Below are positions 1-7,761 of a stretch of DNA of 13,369 bases, in pieces. The DNA is taken from the NCBI GenBank assembly GCA_035640455.1, contig DASQWB010000116.1, positions 1-13,369 of the forward strand, in the 5' to 3' direction. The stretch is from AC-50 sp035640455 (GTDB taxonomy: Bacteria; Actinomycetota; Thermoleophilia; Gaiellales; Gaiellaceae). The notes below the pieces were generated by a model. It was given only the letters and a program-made list of their open reading frames with translations, made no database searches and was not told where the DNA came from. The position numbers and the translations under genes are program-made. Positions within the stretch are counted from its first letter, which is position 1, and every line of letters starts with the position of its first letter.

Positions 1-1828
1 CACTCCCTCCACCGCCGGGAAGGACGTCCTTGACGCGGTCCTTCAGGCGTTCGGTGACGCCGTAGGCGCTGGCAGCGAACGTACGCTCGTCGAGCATGTC
101 GCGGCCGATCGTGAGCGCGATCCGCTGCCGCGAAGGCTCGCCGCGGGCGAGGCCTTCGGCGAGGTTCACGGCCTGGTCGCGCGTGATCTTCGGCGGGTTC
201 GGCGGCTCGTAGGGGTCGCAGACGCACTCGACGAGCGCTGGCCCCTCCGCCGCGAGCGCCGCCCGCAGCTGCTCGCCACAGCGCGTCGGATCGTCGATCG
301 AGACGCTGTCGATCCCGCACCCTTCCGCGACCTTGGCGAAGTCGACGTCGGAGAAGTCGACGCCGTACTGCGGGTTGCCGAGGAAGACCAGCTGCTCCCA
401 GAGGATCAAGCCGAGGTAGCCGTTCTTGACGACGACGACCTTGACCGGCAGGCGCTCCTGCCTCATCGTCGCGAGCTCGCCCATCATCATCGTCAGCGAG
501 CCGTCGCCCGTGAAGGCGACCACCTGGCGATCCGGGTGCGCGACCTGCGCGCCGATCGAGTACGGCAGCGCGGCCATCATCGAGCACATCGTCCCGCTGA
601 ACGAGAACATCTGGCCGCGCCGCAGCTTCAGGCGCGCGACCCAGGTCGTCACCGTGCCCGAGTCGCCGCAGACGATCGCGTCGTCGCGCAGGTGCTTGCC
701 GAGCTCCCACGCCACGACCTGCGGCTTCATCGGCGTCTGCTCGCTCGTCCCTTGCTCTTCCATCAGCTCCCACCACTCGCGCATCCCTGCCCGCGCCTGC
801 TCGAGGAACGAGCGATCGTCGTTTTCGGGCAGAAGCGGAAGCAACGCGCCGAGCGTCGCTTTCGCGTCGCCGACGAGCCCGAGCTCGACCGGGTAGCGGA
901 GGCCGATCCGCTCCGGCCGGTCGTCGATCTGGATCCCCACCGCCTGCTCCGGCTGGGGCAGGAACTCGATGTACGGGAACGAGCTGCCGACGATCAAGAG
1001 CGCGTCGCAGCCCTCCATCGCGTCGGACGAGGGGCGCGTGCCGACGACGCCGATCGAACCGGTGGTGTACGGGCTGTCGTCCGGGACGCAGTCCTTGCCG
1101 AGCATCGGCTTCACGATCGGCGCCTTCAGCCTCTCGGCCGCCTGCTCGAGCTCGTCGCCGGCGCCGCGCGCGCCCGCGCCGGCCAGGATCGCGATCCGGC
1201 GCTTGTCCGCGAGCAGCCGCGCCGCCCGCTCGAGCAGCCCGTGCTCGGGGAGCCGCACCGGCGGCTGGAACGACGTGGTCGTGTGGCCGGGAACGTTGCG
1301 CTTGTAGCGCTCGTCGGCACCGACCTCCTGCACCTGATAGTCGATCGGGATCGCGACGTGCGCCGACGTGCGTTGGGTCAGCGCGGTTCGGCAGGCGAGG
1401 TCGACGACGTTGACGGCTTGCGTCGAGCCCATGATCCGCTGGCTGTAGCCGCAGACGTGCTCGAAGAGGGCGTCGTGGTTGATGTCCTGCAGGTAGTGCG
1501 TCCCGATCAGGTCGTGGTAGGTCATCCCCGTGATCGCCAGCACCGGCGCCTGGTCGACGGCCGCGTCGTAGAGCCCGTTCAGCAGGTGGACGGCGCCGGG
1601 CGCGGCGGTGGAGAGACAGACGCCGAGCCGGCCGCTGAACTTCGCGTAGCCGACGGCCGCGAGCGCGGCCGTCTCCTCATGGCGCACGTGCACGAAACGG
1701 ACCTCCTCCTCGCGCTTACGGAGCGCCTCCATGAAGCCGTTGATGCCGTCGCCGGGGAGGCCGAAGATCGTGTCCACTCCCCAGTCGATCAGGCGCTGCA
1801 GCATGAGATCGGACACCGTCTCGGCCAT
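1..1828 (-). CDS. Thiamine-diphosphate enzyme, pyruvate oxidase/acetolactate synthase superfamily (3' end outside the window)
   Basis: Open from an ATG at 1828 to the window edge, 609 codons without a stop. The protein opens with SDLMLQRLIDWGVDTIFGLPG and GDGINGF, the N-terminal Pyr domain of this superfamily. The cofactor-activating glutamate is in VRHEETAALAA (about residue 51). The central domain follows, and the PP domain carries the TPP/Mg motif starting GDGS at 441 and ending KNG at about 468-470. The family expects such a protein to bind TPP and usually FAD, and to decarboxylate a 2-oxo acid such as pyruvate, in the cytoplasm or at the membrane. The last visible residues are a charged helix followed by PGGGGS, and at about 609 residues the protein is close to full length. 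The start is fixed by a strong ribosome binding site. It lies 36 bases after a lactate permease remnant on the same strand, which fits a lactate/pyruvate role. Exact substrate (oxidase, dehydrogenase or carboligase) cannot be read from the sequence. Confidence 0.88.
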   Translation of the reverse strand, partial: MAETVSDLMLQRLIDWGVDTIFGLPGDGINGFMEALRKREEEVRFVHVRHEETAALAAVGYAKFSGRLGVCLSTAAPGAVHLLNGLYDAAVDQAPVLAITGMTYHDLIGTHYLQDINHDALFEHVCGYSQRIMGSTQAVNVVDLACRTALTQRTSAHVAIPIDYQVQEVGADERYKRNVPGHTTTSFQPPVRLPEHGLLERAARLLADKRRIAILAGAGARGAGDELEQAAERLKAPIVKPMLGKDCVPDDSPYTTGSIGVVGTRPSSDAMEGCDALLIVGSSFPYIEFLPQPEQAVGIQIDDRPERIGLRYPVELGLVGDAKATLGALLPLLPENDDRSFLEQARAGMREWWELMEEQGTSEQTPMKPQVVAWELGKHLRDDAIVCGDSGTVTTWVARLKLRRGQMFSFSGTMCSMMAALPYSIGAQVAHPDRQVVAFTGDGSLTMMMGELATMRQERLPVKVVVVKNGYLGLILWEQLVFLGNPQYGVDFSDVDFAKVAEGCGIDSVSIDDPTRCGEQLRAALAAEGPALVECVCDPYEPPNPPKITRDQAVNLAEGLARGEPSRQRIALTIGRDMLDERTFAASAYGVTERLKDRVKDVLPGGGGS

Positions 1829-1832
1829 CTCG

Positions 1833-1839
1833 CCTCCTT
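1833..1839 (-). promoter_or_regulatory. Ribosome binding site of the TPP enzyme
   Basis: On the minus strand AAGGAGG stands four bases before the ATG at 1828. It fixes the start of the TPP enzyme and lies in the 36-base gap after the permease remnant, so translation begins independently of the broken gene upstream. Confidence 0.75.
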
Positions 1840-1864
1840 CAGTCGAGCCCCGTTAGAGGGCGGC

Positions 1865-2653
1865 TCACTTCATCGCCCCGGGCAGCACGAAGTAGAACAG
1901 GGCGCCGGTCCCGATCAGGTAGGCGAGCACGACGAGCGTCCACGGCATGTTGTGGCGAATCACCTCGCCCTCGTTGCGGACGCACTTCGTCGTCGAGACC
2001 CCGACGCTCGCCGTCTGCGGGGCGACCGGCTTCCCCACCTCGGCGTCGATCGAGTTCAGCGCCGGGAAGATCAACCGCGGCGCGTCGAGGAGCTTGCCGA
2101 CCTGGAGCTGGAAGAAGCCGAAGACGGTATTCGTCGCCGTGTTCGAGCCGGACAGCGCGACGCCGATCCAGCCGAGGATCGGCGCGAGCACGATGTACGA
2201 CGTGCCGACCTTCGAGAATCCATCGGCCATCGAGGCGACCATCTCCCAGAAGTTGAACAGCAGGGCGAGGCCGAAGATAAGGATCGCCACGATCAGCGCG
2301 CCCCAGATCTGCTCGTAGGTGCGCCTGAAGATCTCCCGCAGCTGCCGCAGCCGCGGGCGCAGGAAGAAGAGCGACAGGACCCACGCGAACCACACCGCGC
2401 TGCCCGCGACGAACGGGTTCCACACCGCCCATGCGCCGATCGCCGTGCCGTAGAGGTACGACCGAAACGTGTCCCCGGTCGGCACGTCCCAGACGACGAA
2501 GGCAAGCAGGATCGTCACGACGGAGCCGATGATCACGGCGAGCGCCACGAGCAGCGTGAACCGGCACGAGCGCCAGCAGCGTGCTGCCCGTGACGCCACC
2601 GGCCGGGTGCAGCTCCTGCGTGAAGCTGCGACCGCCATTCGCTCGTCCCGCAT
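1865..2653 (-). pseudogene. lldP: L-lactate permease (LldP/LctP family), internally deleted and frameshifted
   Basis: The C-terminal part (frame ending TGA at 1865) reads like the end of LldP: ILGWIGVALSGSNTATN followed by TVFGFFQ (2108-2155 and beyond), then GKPVAPQTASVGVS, then a last membrane helix. Intact LldP proteins have about 550 residues; here only about 260 codons exist. The family's N-terminal signature is also present but in another frame: SFTQELHPAGG then STLLALVP (about 2627 down to 2565). Dropping one base of the CCGG at 2561-2564 joins LVP to FTLLVALAVIIG, so a frame change, perhaps with a small deletion, sits there. After AIGAWAVWNPF (near family residue 75) the sequence passes at once into a stretch resembling family residue 400 onward. 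About 300 central residues, with most membrane helices and the conserved pore, are therefore missing. The start is uncertain (ATG at 2653 or 2638 in the lower frame, TTG at 2663 in the upper). Best read as a decayed transporter; a sequencing error could explain the frameshift but not the missing middle. Confidence 0.7.
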
Positions 2654-2748
2654 CCGTCGCCAAGTCTTGCCATCGCACCACGATCGAAAACACTGCTCGT
2701 GGCGACGCCAAGCCGCGCCGTCGCGGGCGGCTGTCGACGTGAGCTAAG

Positions 2749-2783
2749 GTCGAGCCGGCTGCGAACCGAGGTCGCGGCTCGAC
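2749..2783. other. Inverted repeat with 9-bp perfect stem
   Basis: GTCGAGCCG (2749-2757) and CGGCTCGAC (2775-2783) are exact inverted copies separated by 17 bases. It lies in the 213-base gap between the end of the glycosyltransferase gene and the lactate permease remnant, both on the minus strand. It could be a weak terminator for the glycosyltransferase or an operator, but there is no convincing T-run on either side, and stems of this size occur by chance in such GC-rich DNA. Nothing else was recognised in this gap. Confidence 0.35.
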
Positions 2784-2866
2784 GCTCTTACCAGCGAAGG
2801 CTCAGCGCTCGATTCACGAGCGCGAAGCGCACGTCGTTGCCGTGGCTTGCCTTGCCATGGGACGAG

Positions 2867-3820
2867 TCACGGCCGAGCGCTCGCGGATGACGCCTCCATG
2901 CCGACGCCGCTTTCGCGGGCACCGGGTACCAACGCGCGCACCATCCCCGCGAGGTCGACGAGACGCGAGAGCGCAGCGAGCATGGCCGCGGGGAGGAGCT
3001 GCCACCACGTCAGCTCGAGGTCCTGTCGCGACCCCACGAGTCGCTGCCAGTCGCGGATGACGTGGCCGTAGAAGATCGGCGCAGCCAACGGCCCCACCTT
3101 CAAGAGCCGCGCACCGGGCAGCCCCGGGTCAACCCAACGCGCGGCGACCATGTCGAAACCCTGGCGGTAGCGCTCTCGGAAGAACGGCTGCCGCTCGTGC
3201 CGGACGCGCGCCCCCGGGACCATCCAGACCGACGACCCGCGCCGTCGCAGGCGTTGCGCATGCGCGTAGCAACGGCACCGCATCGGCCCCTCGGGGGGTG
3301 GTGCGTCGAGCATCACGTCGCGCCGAAAGCCGCTGTTGTTGAACGCGTAGCAGCCGAGCACGCGCTCCTCCACGGGGAGGAGGAATCCGAAGTCGAGCAC
3401 GGTGCCGATCGCGCCGAGGAACCCGCCGTCATAGCGCGTGAGGCCGCCCGTCGCCGCGCGGCCTGACCGCAGCGCCGCGAGGTGGTGCTCGAGCCAGCCT
3501 TCCGACGGAATGCAGTCGCCGTCGAGGTAGAGCACGTACTTGCCCCGCGCCTGCTCGGCTGCGAGCAGCTTCGCCTCGTCGTAGCCGAGCCCGGCCGCGT
3601 CGACGCGCCTCGCGCCCGGGAACTCGCGCTGGAGTAGCTCCGCAAGCGCTGGATCCGCGCTCGAGTCGGCGACGAGGACCTCACCCGCGCCGTGCTCGTC
3701 GATCATCGCCTCCGCCGCGTGCAACGCCTGCCTGACGCGGGCCAGACCGGACCCTTCGCCATGGGTATAGCTCTCGACCACGACGCTGACCTCGAGCTGC
3801 CGCTGCGAATCGTCGGCCAT
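2867..3820 (-). CDS. Glycosyltransferase family 2 (GT-A fold)
   Basis: 317 residues from the ATG at 3820. The N-terminus LEVSVVVESYTHGEGSG begins a GT-A nucleotide-sugar fold. The metal-binding DXD motif is in YVLYLDGDCIPSEGWLEHH (DGDC at 100-103), and RGKYVLYLDGDC is typical of GT2 enzymes. The middle (CYAFNNSGFRRDVML) matches the acceptor-loop region, and a basic segment (RQPFFRERYRQGFD) follows. The C-terminal 70 residues are moderately hydrophobic and may lie on the membrane, but no clear multi-helix membrane domain is present. It is expected to move a sugar from an NDP-sugar to an unknown acceptor. The open frame continues upstream to a TTG at 3877; I prefer 3820 because the added residues are basic, unlike the family, though neither start has a good ribosome binding site. 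It follows coxG on the same strand after 102 bases, so it may be the last gene of the cox transcript, without an obvious role there. Confidence 0.82.
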   Translation of the reverse strand: MADDSQRQLEVSVVVESYTHGEGSGLARVRQALHAAEAMIDEHGAGEVLVADSSADPALAELLQREFPGARRVDAAGLGYDEAKLLAAEQARGKYVLYLDGDCIPSEGWLEHHLAALRSGRAATGGLTRYDGGFLGAIGTVLDFGFLLPVEERVLGCYAFNNSGFRRDVMLDAPPPEGPMRCRCYAHAQRLRRRGSSVWMVPGARVRHERQPFFRERYRQGFDMVAARWVDPGLPGARLLKVGPLAAPIFYGHVIRDWQRLVGSRQDLELTWWQLLPAAMLAALSRLVDLAGMVRALVPGARESGVGMEASSASARP

Positions 3821-3922
3821 CGCGCTCACGCCGCGGTCACGACCGAGATGAAAGCGTCCTCGAGCGGCAACTCGCAAGCACCCTGCGAGAGTACGCCGAC
3901 ATGGCAGTCAGCGGGCAGCGCG

Positions 3923-4480
3923 TTAGCCGCGCCGGAACAGCCGCCCGAGGGCGCGCCAGACGGCGCCGAGCCCGAGCCGTAGTCCCTGCACCGGCTGTGC
4001 CCGCGCCTCGACGGCCGCGGCGGCCTCTTCCGGGCTCGCCGTGAGCTGCGCCTTCAGGCAGTCCGCGAACTGGGTGATGAGCTGCGACGAGACGTCCTGC
4101 ACCAAGCCGCGGCCGTACTGGGCGACCGCGCCCGCGAGCTGGAGGTCGGTGACGATGTCGACACGCGTCCCGCCGCCGGCCGGCGTGAGGGACGACTCGA
4201 TCGTCGCGGACGCATTGCCACGGCCGCGCGCCTCGCGGGCCTTGGTGGAGAGCTTCGCGCGACCTGCGAGGTCGTCCGCTTCCACGAGCTCTACGTCCGC
4301 CCTGAACGAGAGCGAGATCGCGCCGAGCTTGACGGCGATGGTCGCCTTCCAGCTAGTGTCGTCGACCGCCTCGTCGAGCGTCGCGCCGGGCATGCACGGA
4401 ACGACCCGCGGGACGTCGATCAGGAGCTCCCACGCCTGCTTGGGCGGCGCAGGCACTTCGAACCAGTTTTCGAGCTTCAC
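3923..4480 (-). CDS. coxG: CoxG, SRPBCC-fold carbon monoxide dehydrogenase subunit G
   Basis: 185 residues from a GTG at 4480. The opening VKLENWFEVPAPPKQAWELL and VPCMPGATLDE are hallmarks of CoxG proteins of the SRPBCC (START-like) fold, which form a deep hydrophobic pocket. The fold fills about residues 1-145. After a Glu/Ala-rich linker the tail VQGLRLGLGAVWRALGRLF (about 164-182) is an amphipathic, basic helix suited to the membrane surface. In known cox systems CoxG links the hydroxylase to the membrane, and recent work on mycobacterial CO dehydrogenase assigns it a menaquinone-carrying role; here that is inferred from family. Its GTG overlaps the TGA of coxM (GTGA, 4477-4480), with no ribosome binding site of its own, so it is probably translated by coupling to coxM. 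Its presence beside a form II enzyme suggests that enzyme also delivers electrons to the respiratory chain. Confidence 0.92.
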   Translation of the reverse strand: MKLENWFEVPAPPKQAWELLIDVPRVVPCMPGATLDEAVDDTSWKATIAVKLGAISLSFRADVELVEADDLAGRAKLSTKAREARGRGNASATIESSLTPAGGGTRVDIVTDLQLAGAVAQYGRGLVQDVSSQLITQFADCLKAQLTASPEEAAAAVEARAQPVQGLRLGLGAVWRALGRLFRRG

Positions 4481-5355
4481 CCCTGCGCCGCGTCGAACGC
4501 AGCCACGATCGCGCGCTTCGCCAGCACCTTCGCCAGATGGACGCGATACTCGGCTGACGCGTACGTGTCGCCGACGGCGCCCGTCAGCTCCTCGGGCACC
4601 TTCTCGGCGGCCGCTGCGATCGCCGCCTCGTCGACGGGCGCGATGCCGACTATCGCCTCTGCCGCGGCGGTGGCGTGCTCCGGTGTCCCGGTGACCCCGC
4701 CGACGACGAGCCGCGCCGCAGCGCACTTCCCGCCCTCGACCTTCACGAAGGCGGCCACGCCGACGACGGCGTAGCCCGACGCGGGATTGCGGTGCTTCTC
4801 GTACGCCGCCCCCGTCCCGGGGCCGACCACCGGCACCCGCACGCTCGTCACGAGCTCACCCTGCTGCAGCGACGTCGTGAACACGCCGGTGAAGAAGTCG
4901 TCAGCTGCGATCTCGCGCTCTCCATCCGGCCCCGTGGCGACGATCGTCGCTCCGAGCGCCTTCATGACGGTGGGGTAGTCGGCGCCGGGGTCGGCGTGCG
5001 CGAGGCTGCCGCCGATCGTGCCGCGGTTCCGGACCTGGCGGTCGCCGACCCTTTCCGCCGTGGCCGCCAGCGCCCAGCACTTCGCCCGGACGAGCTCCGA
5101 CGCCGCCACGGAGGCGTGCCTCGCCAAGGCGCCGATGCGGAGCACGTCGCCGTCCTCCTCGATCCCGTCCAGGCCGGTGATCCGGTTGAGATCGACGATC
5201 GTCCGCGGTTCCGCGAAACGGAGCTTCATCAAGGGCAGCAGGGAGTGGCCGCCGGCGAGCGCGCGGGCATCCTCGTGCTCCGCCAGCAGGCCGATCGCCT
5301 CGGCGAGGCTCGTCGGGCGGTGGTACTCGAACTCGGCTGGACGCTGTGTGTACAT
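4477..5355 (-). CDS. coxM: CoxM, FAD-binding medium subunit of a molybdenum hydroxylase
   Basis: 292 residues, the usual length for the family (about 290). Both FAD signatures are present: AGGHSLLPLMKLR (AGGHS at 34-38) and RNRGTIGGSLAHADPGADYP (TIGG at 113-116). The C-terminal CO-dehydrogenase flavoprotein domain follows (about 175-290). The subunit accepts electrons from the 2Fe-2S clusters of CoxS and passes them from FAD to the external acceptor. Start ATG at 5355 has an AGAGGAG ribosome binding site that overlaps the TGA of coxL, leaving 11 bases between the genes; its own TGA overlaps the GTG of coxG. Unlike the textbook order coxM-coxS-coxL, this copy lies after coxL, and a remnant of another coxM lies before coxS. 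Confidence 0.96.
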   Translation of the reverse strand: MYTQRPAEFEYHRPTSLAEAIGLLAEHEDARALAGGHSLLPLMKLRFAEPRTIVDLNRITGLDGIEEDGDVLRIGALARHASVAASELVRAKCWALAATAERVGDRQVRNRGTIGGSLAHADPGADYPTVMKALGATIVATGPDGEREIAADDFFTGVFTTSLQQGELVTSVRVPVVGPGTGAAYEKHRNPASGYAVVGVAAFVKVEGGKCAAARLVVGGVTGTPEHATAAAEAIVGIAPVDEAAIAAAAEKVPEELTGAVGDTYASAEYRVHLAKVLAKRAIVAAFDAAQG

Positions 5356-5366
5356 GGCCGCTCCTC

Positions 5367-7757
5367 TCAGCTCCTTGCCTCTCGCATCGCGCGCCAGACG
5401 CGCTCCGGCGTCAGCGGCATGTCGACGTGCCGGATGCCGAGCGGCGCGAGCGCGTCCACCACCGCGTTCACGACCGCCGCGGTCGAGGCGATCGTCCCGG
5501 TCTCGCCGGCGCCCTTCACGCCGAGCGGGTTCACGTCGGTCGGCGTCTCCGTCCGGTCGAGCTCGATCTGCGGGAAGACGTCCGCCTTCGGAACCGCGTA
5601 CTCCATCAGGCTCGAGGTGAGGAGCTGTCCGTTCTCGTCGTAGACGGCTCCCTCCCAGAGCGCCTGCGCGACGCCCTGCACGATGCCGCCCTGCACCTGG
5701 CCGTCGACGATCAGCGGGTTGATCACCTTGCCCACGTCGTCGACGGCGACGTAGCGCTTCAGCTTGACCTCGCCCGTCTCGGGCTCGACCTCGACGACCG
5801 CGACATGCGTGCCGAACGGGAACGTGCAGTTCGGCGGGTCGTAGTAGGACGTGTCGTCGAGGAACGGCTCCTCGCCCGGCGGCAGGTCGTAGCCGACGGC
5901 CGCCGCCGCGGCGATCTCCTGGATCGTCTTCGCCGTCGCCGGCGAACCCTTCACGAACGCGCGCCCGCCCTCGAACTCGACGTCGTCGACGTCGACCTCG
6001 AGCATGTGCGCGGCCAGCCGGCGCGCCTTGGCCTTGATGCGCTGGAGCGCGTTGTAGACCGCGACGACGCCGACGGCCGCGCTGCGGCTCCCGTACGTGC
6101 CGTAGCCGAACGGCGTGCCGAGCGTGTCGCCGAGCTCCACGGTCACGTCCTCGACCGGCACGCCGAGCTCGGACGCGACCACCTGCGCGACCGTCGTCTC
6201 GTGCCCCTGGCCGTGCGACTGCGAGCCCGTCGTCACCACCACCTTCCCGGTCAGGTGGACGCGGACGTTCGCGCTCTCCCAGAGGCCCGCGCCCCAACCC
6301 TGGCCACCCGTACCGATCCAGGCCGAAGGGGCGACGCCGCAGATCTCGACGTAGGTCGAGAAGCCGATCCCGAGGTAGCGCCCCTCTTCGCGCGCGGCCG
6401 CCTGCTCCTTGCGGAAGTCGTCGTAGCCGACCATCTCCAGCGCGCGCGTCAGCGCCTTCTCATAGTCGCCGCTGTCGTACTCGAGCCCCGCGAGGATGCC
6501 GACCGGGTCGTACGGGAACGCATCGGGCGGGATGAAGTTCCGCCGCCGCACCTCCACCGGATCGAGGTCGAGCTCCCGCGCCACGAGGTCGACGGCGCGC
6601 TCGACGACGTAGGTCGCCTCGGGCCGGCCCGCGCCGCGGTAGGCGTCGACCATGCCCGTGTTCGTGTAGACGCCGAGCACCTGGCAGTGGATGTTCGGGA
6701 TCCGGTAGGCGCCGGAGAGCATCCGCCCGTAGAGCGTCGTCGGGATGCCCGGCGCGATCGTCGAGAGGATCCCGCCCAAGTTCGCGTACGTCTTCGCCTT
6801 CAGCGCTGTGATCGTGCCGTCGCGCTTGGCGCCGACCTTCAGGTACGTGACGTGGTCGCGCCCGTGCGTCGTCGCCGCGTAGTTCTCGCTGCGGCTCTCC
6901 ATCCACTTCACGGGCCGGCCGGTCTTCGCGGCCAGCGCGGCCACGAGAACGTACTCGGGGTAGAGGAAGATCTTCGTGCCGAAGCCGCCGCCGACCTGCG
7001 GCGAGATGCAGCGCATCTTCGTCTCCGGGATCCCGAACACGAAGGCGGTCATCAGGAGCCGCATCACGTGCGGGGCTTGCGACGTCATCCAGACCGTGTA
7101 CTCGCCGCTCGACGGCTCGTACTGCGCGGCGGCGCCGCGCGGCTCGATCGGCGTCGGCAAGAGCCGCTGGTTGACGAGGCGCTGCTCGACCACGACCTCC
7201 GCTTCGCCGAGCGCCTTGTCGGTCGCCGACGGGTCGCCGCACTCCCAGTCCATGACGATGTTGCGCTCGGCTGCCTCGTGCAGCTGCGGCGCGCCTTCCT
7301 CCACCGCCCGCTCGGGGTCGACGACGACCTCGAGCGGCTCCCAGTCGACCTCGATCAACGACAGCGCGTCCTCCGCCGCGGCGCGCGTCTCGGCCACAAC
7401 GGCGGCGACGCCGGCGCCGGTGAAGGTGACGCGGTCGATCTCGAGCGCACGCGGAGTGGCGACGAAGTTGTCGGCGCCGCTTGCCTGCCAGGCGCACGGG
7501 AGCGGGTTCAGGTGCTCGAAGTCCTTGCCGGTGTAGACGCCGATCACGCCCGGATGGGCGGCCGCCTTCTGCGTGTCGATGCCCTTGATGCGCGCGTGCG
7601 CGTACGGCGAGCGTAGGACCGCGCCGTAGGCCATACCGGGCAGCTTCAGGTCGTCCAGGTACTTCGCCGCGCCGGTGATCATGCGCGGGTCCTCGACGCG
7701 CTTCATGCGCGCGCCGACGATGCTCGTCGTCGTCTGCTCTTCGACCTGGGTCGTCAT
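5367..7757 (-). CDS. coxL: CoxL-type molybdopterin large subunit, form II (aerobic CO dehydrogenase/xanthine dehydrogenase family)
   Basis: 796 residues, full length for the family (about 780-810). The N-terminal a/b hammerhead domain (about 18-140) begins with GARMKRVEDPRMITGAAKYL. The molybdopterin-binding domains follow: PQVGGGFGTK (VGGGFGTK at 255-262), the active-site loop DAYRGAGRPEA (AYRGAGR at 372-378), QSHGQGHETT, and KGAGETG with the catalytic glutamate at about 752. In true (form I) CO dehydrogenase the loop reads AYxCSFR, with the cysteine that binds copper; here it reads AYRGAGR, the form II signature. It should therefore be a hydroxylase with a Mo-sulfido site of unknown substrate, possibly a purine, aldehyde or aromatic compound; CO oxidation is not supported by the loop. 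It has no signal peptide and is cytoplasmic. The ATG at 7757 follows the coxS stop by four bases, and a GAGGTG ribosome binding site overlaps that stop. No broken or missing domain. Confidence 0.95.
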   Translation of the reverse strand: MTTQVEEQTTTSIVGARMKRVEDPRMITGAAKYLDDLKLPGMAYGAVLRSPYAHARIKGIDTQKAAAHPGVIGVYTGKDFEHLNPLPCAWQASGADNFVATPRALEIDRVTFTGAGVAAVVAETRAAAEDALSLIEVDWEPLEVVVDPERAVEEGAPQLHEAAERNIVMDWECGDPSATDKALGEAEVVVEQRLVNQRLLPTPIEPRGAAAQYEPSSGEYTVWMTSQAPHVMRLLMTAFVFGIPETKMRCISPQVGGGFGTKIFLYPEYVLVAALAAKTGRPVKWMESRSENYAATTHGRDHVTYLKVGAKRDGTITALKAKTYANLGGILSTIAPGIPTTLYGRMLSGAYRIPNIHCQVLGVYTNTGMVDAYRGAGRPEATYVVERAVDLVARELDLDPVEVRRRNFIPPDAFPYDPVGILAGLEYDSGDYEKALTRALEMVGYDDFRKEQAAAREEGRYLGIGFSTYVEICGVAPSAWIGTGGQGWGAGLWESANVRVHLTGKVVVTTGSQSHGQGHETTVAQVVASELGVPVEDVTVELGDTLGTPFGYGTYGSRSAAVGVVAVYNALQRIKAKARRLAAHMLEVDVDDVEFEGGRAFVKGSPATAKTIQEIAAAAAVGYDLPPGEEPFLDDTSYYDPPNCTFPFGTHVAVVEVEPETGEVKLKRYVAVDDVGKVINPLIVDGQVQGGIVQGVAQALWEGAVYDENGQLLTSSLMEYAVPKADVFPQIELDRTETPTDVNPLGVKGAGETGTIASTAAVVNAVVDALAPLGIRHVDMPLTPERVWRAMREARS

Positions 7758-7761
7758 GGCG

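Noticed and set aside
536..2593. Plus-strand open frame of 685 codons
   Set aside because: It runs antisense to the TPP enzyme and the permease remnant, is dominated by Arg, Asp, Glu, Ala and His as expected from the mirror of GC-rich codons, and has no recognisable domain.
3821..3877. N-terminal extension of the glycosyltransferase from a TTG
   Set aside because: The extra 19 residues are basic and unlike the family; the ATG at 3820 lies close to the first conserved strand.
4477..6297. Minus-strand frame that fuses an upstream Arg-rich stretch to CoxM
   Set aside because: The upstream part is the wrong frame of coxL. CoxM starts at ATG 5355 with a ribosome binding site.
5346..7616. Plus-strand open frame of 756 codons
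   Set aside because: Antisense to coxL with the same low-complexity Arg/Asp/Val composition; the minus strand has a full set of family motifs.
5367..7757. Calling this enzyme a carbon monoxide dehydrogenase
   Set aside because: The active-site loop is AYRGAGR, not AYxCSFR; the copper-binding cysteine is absent.
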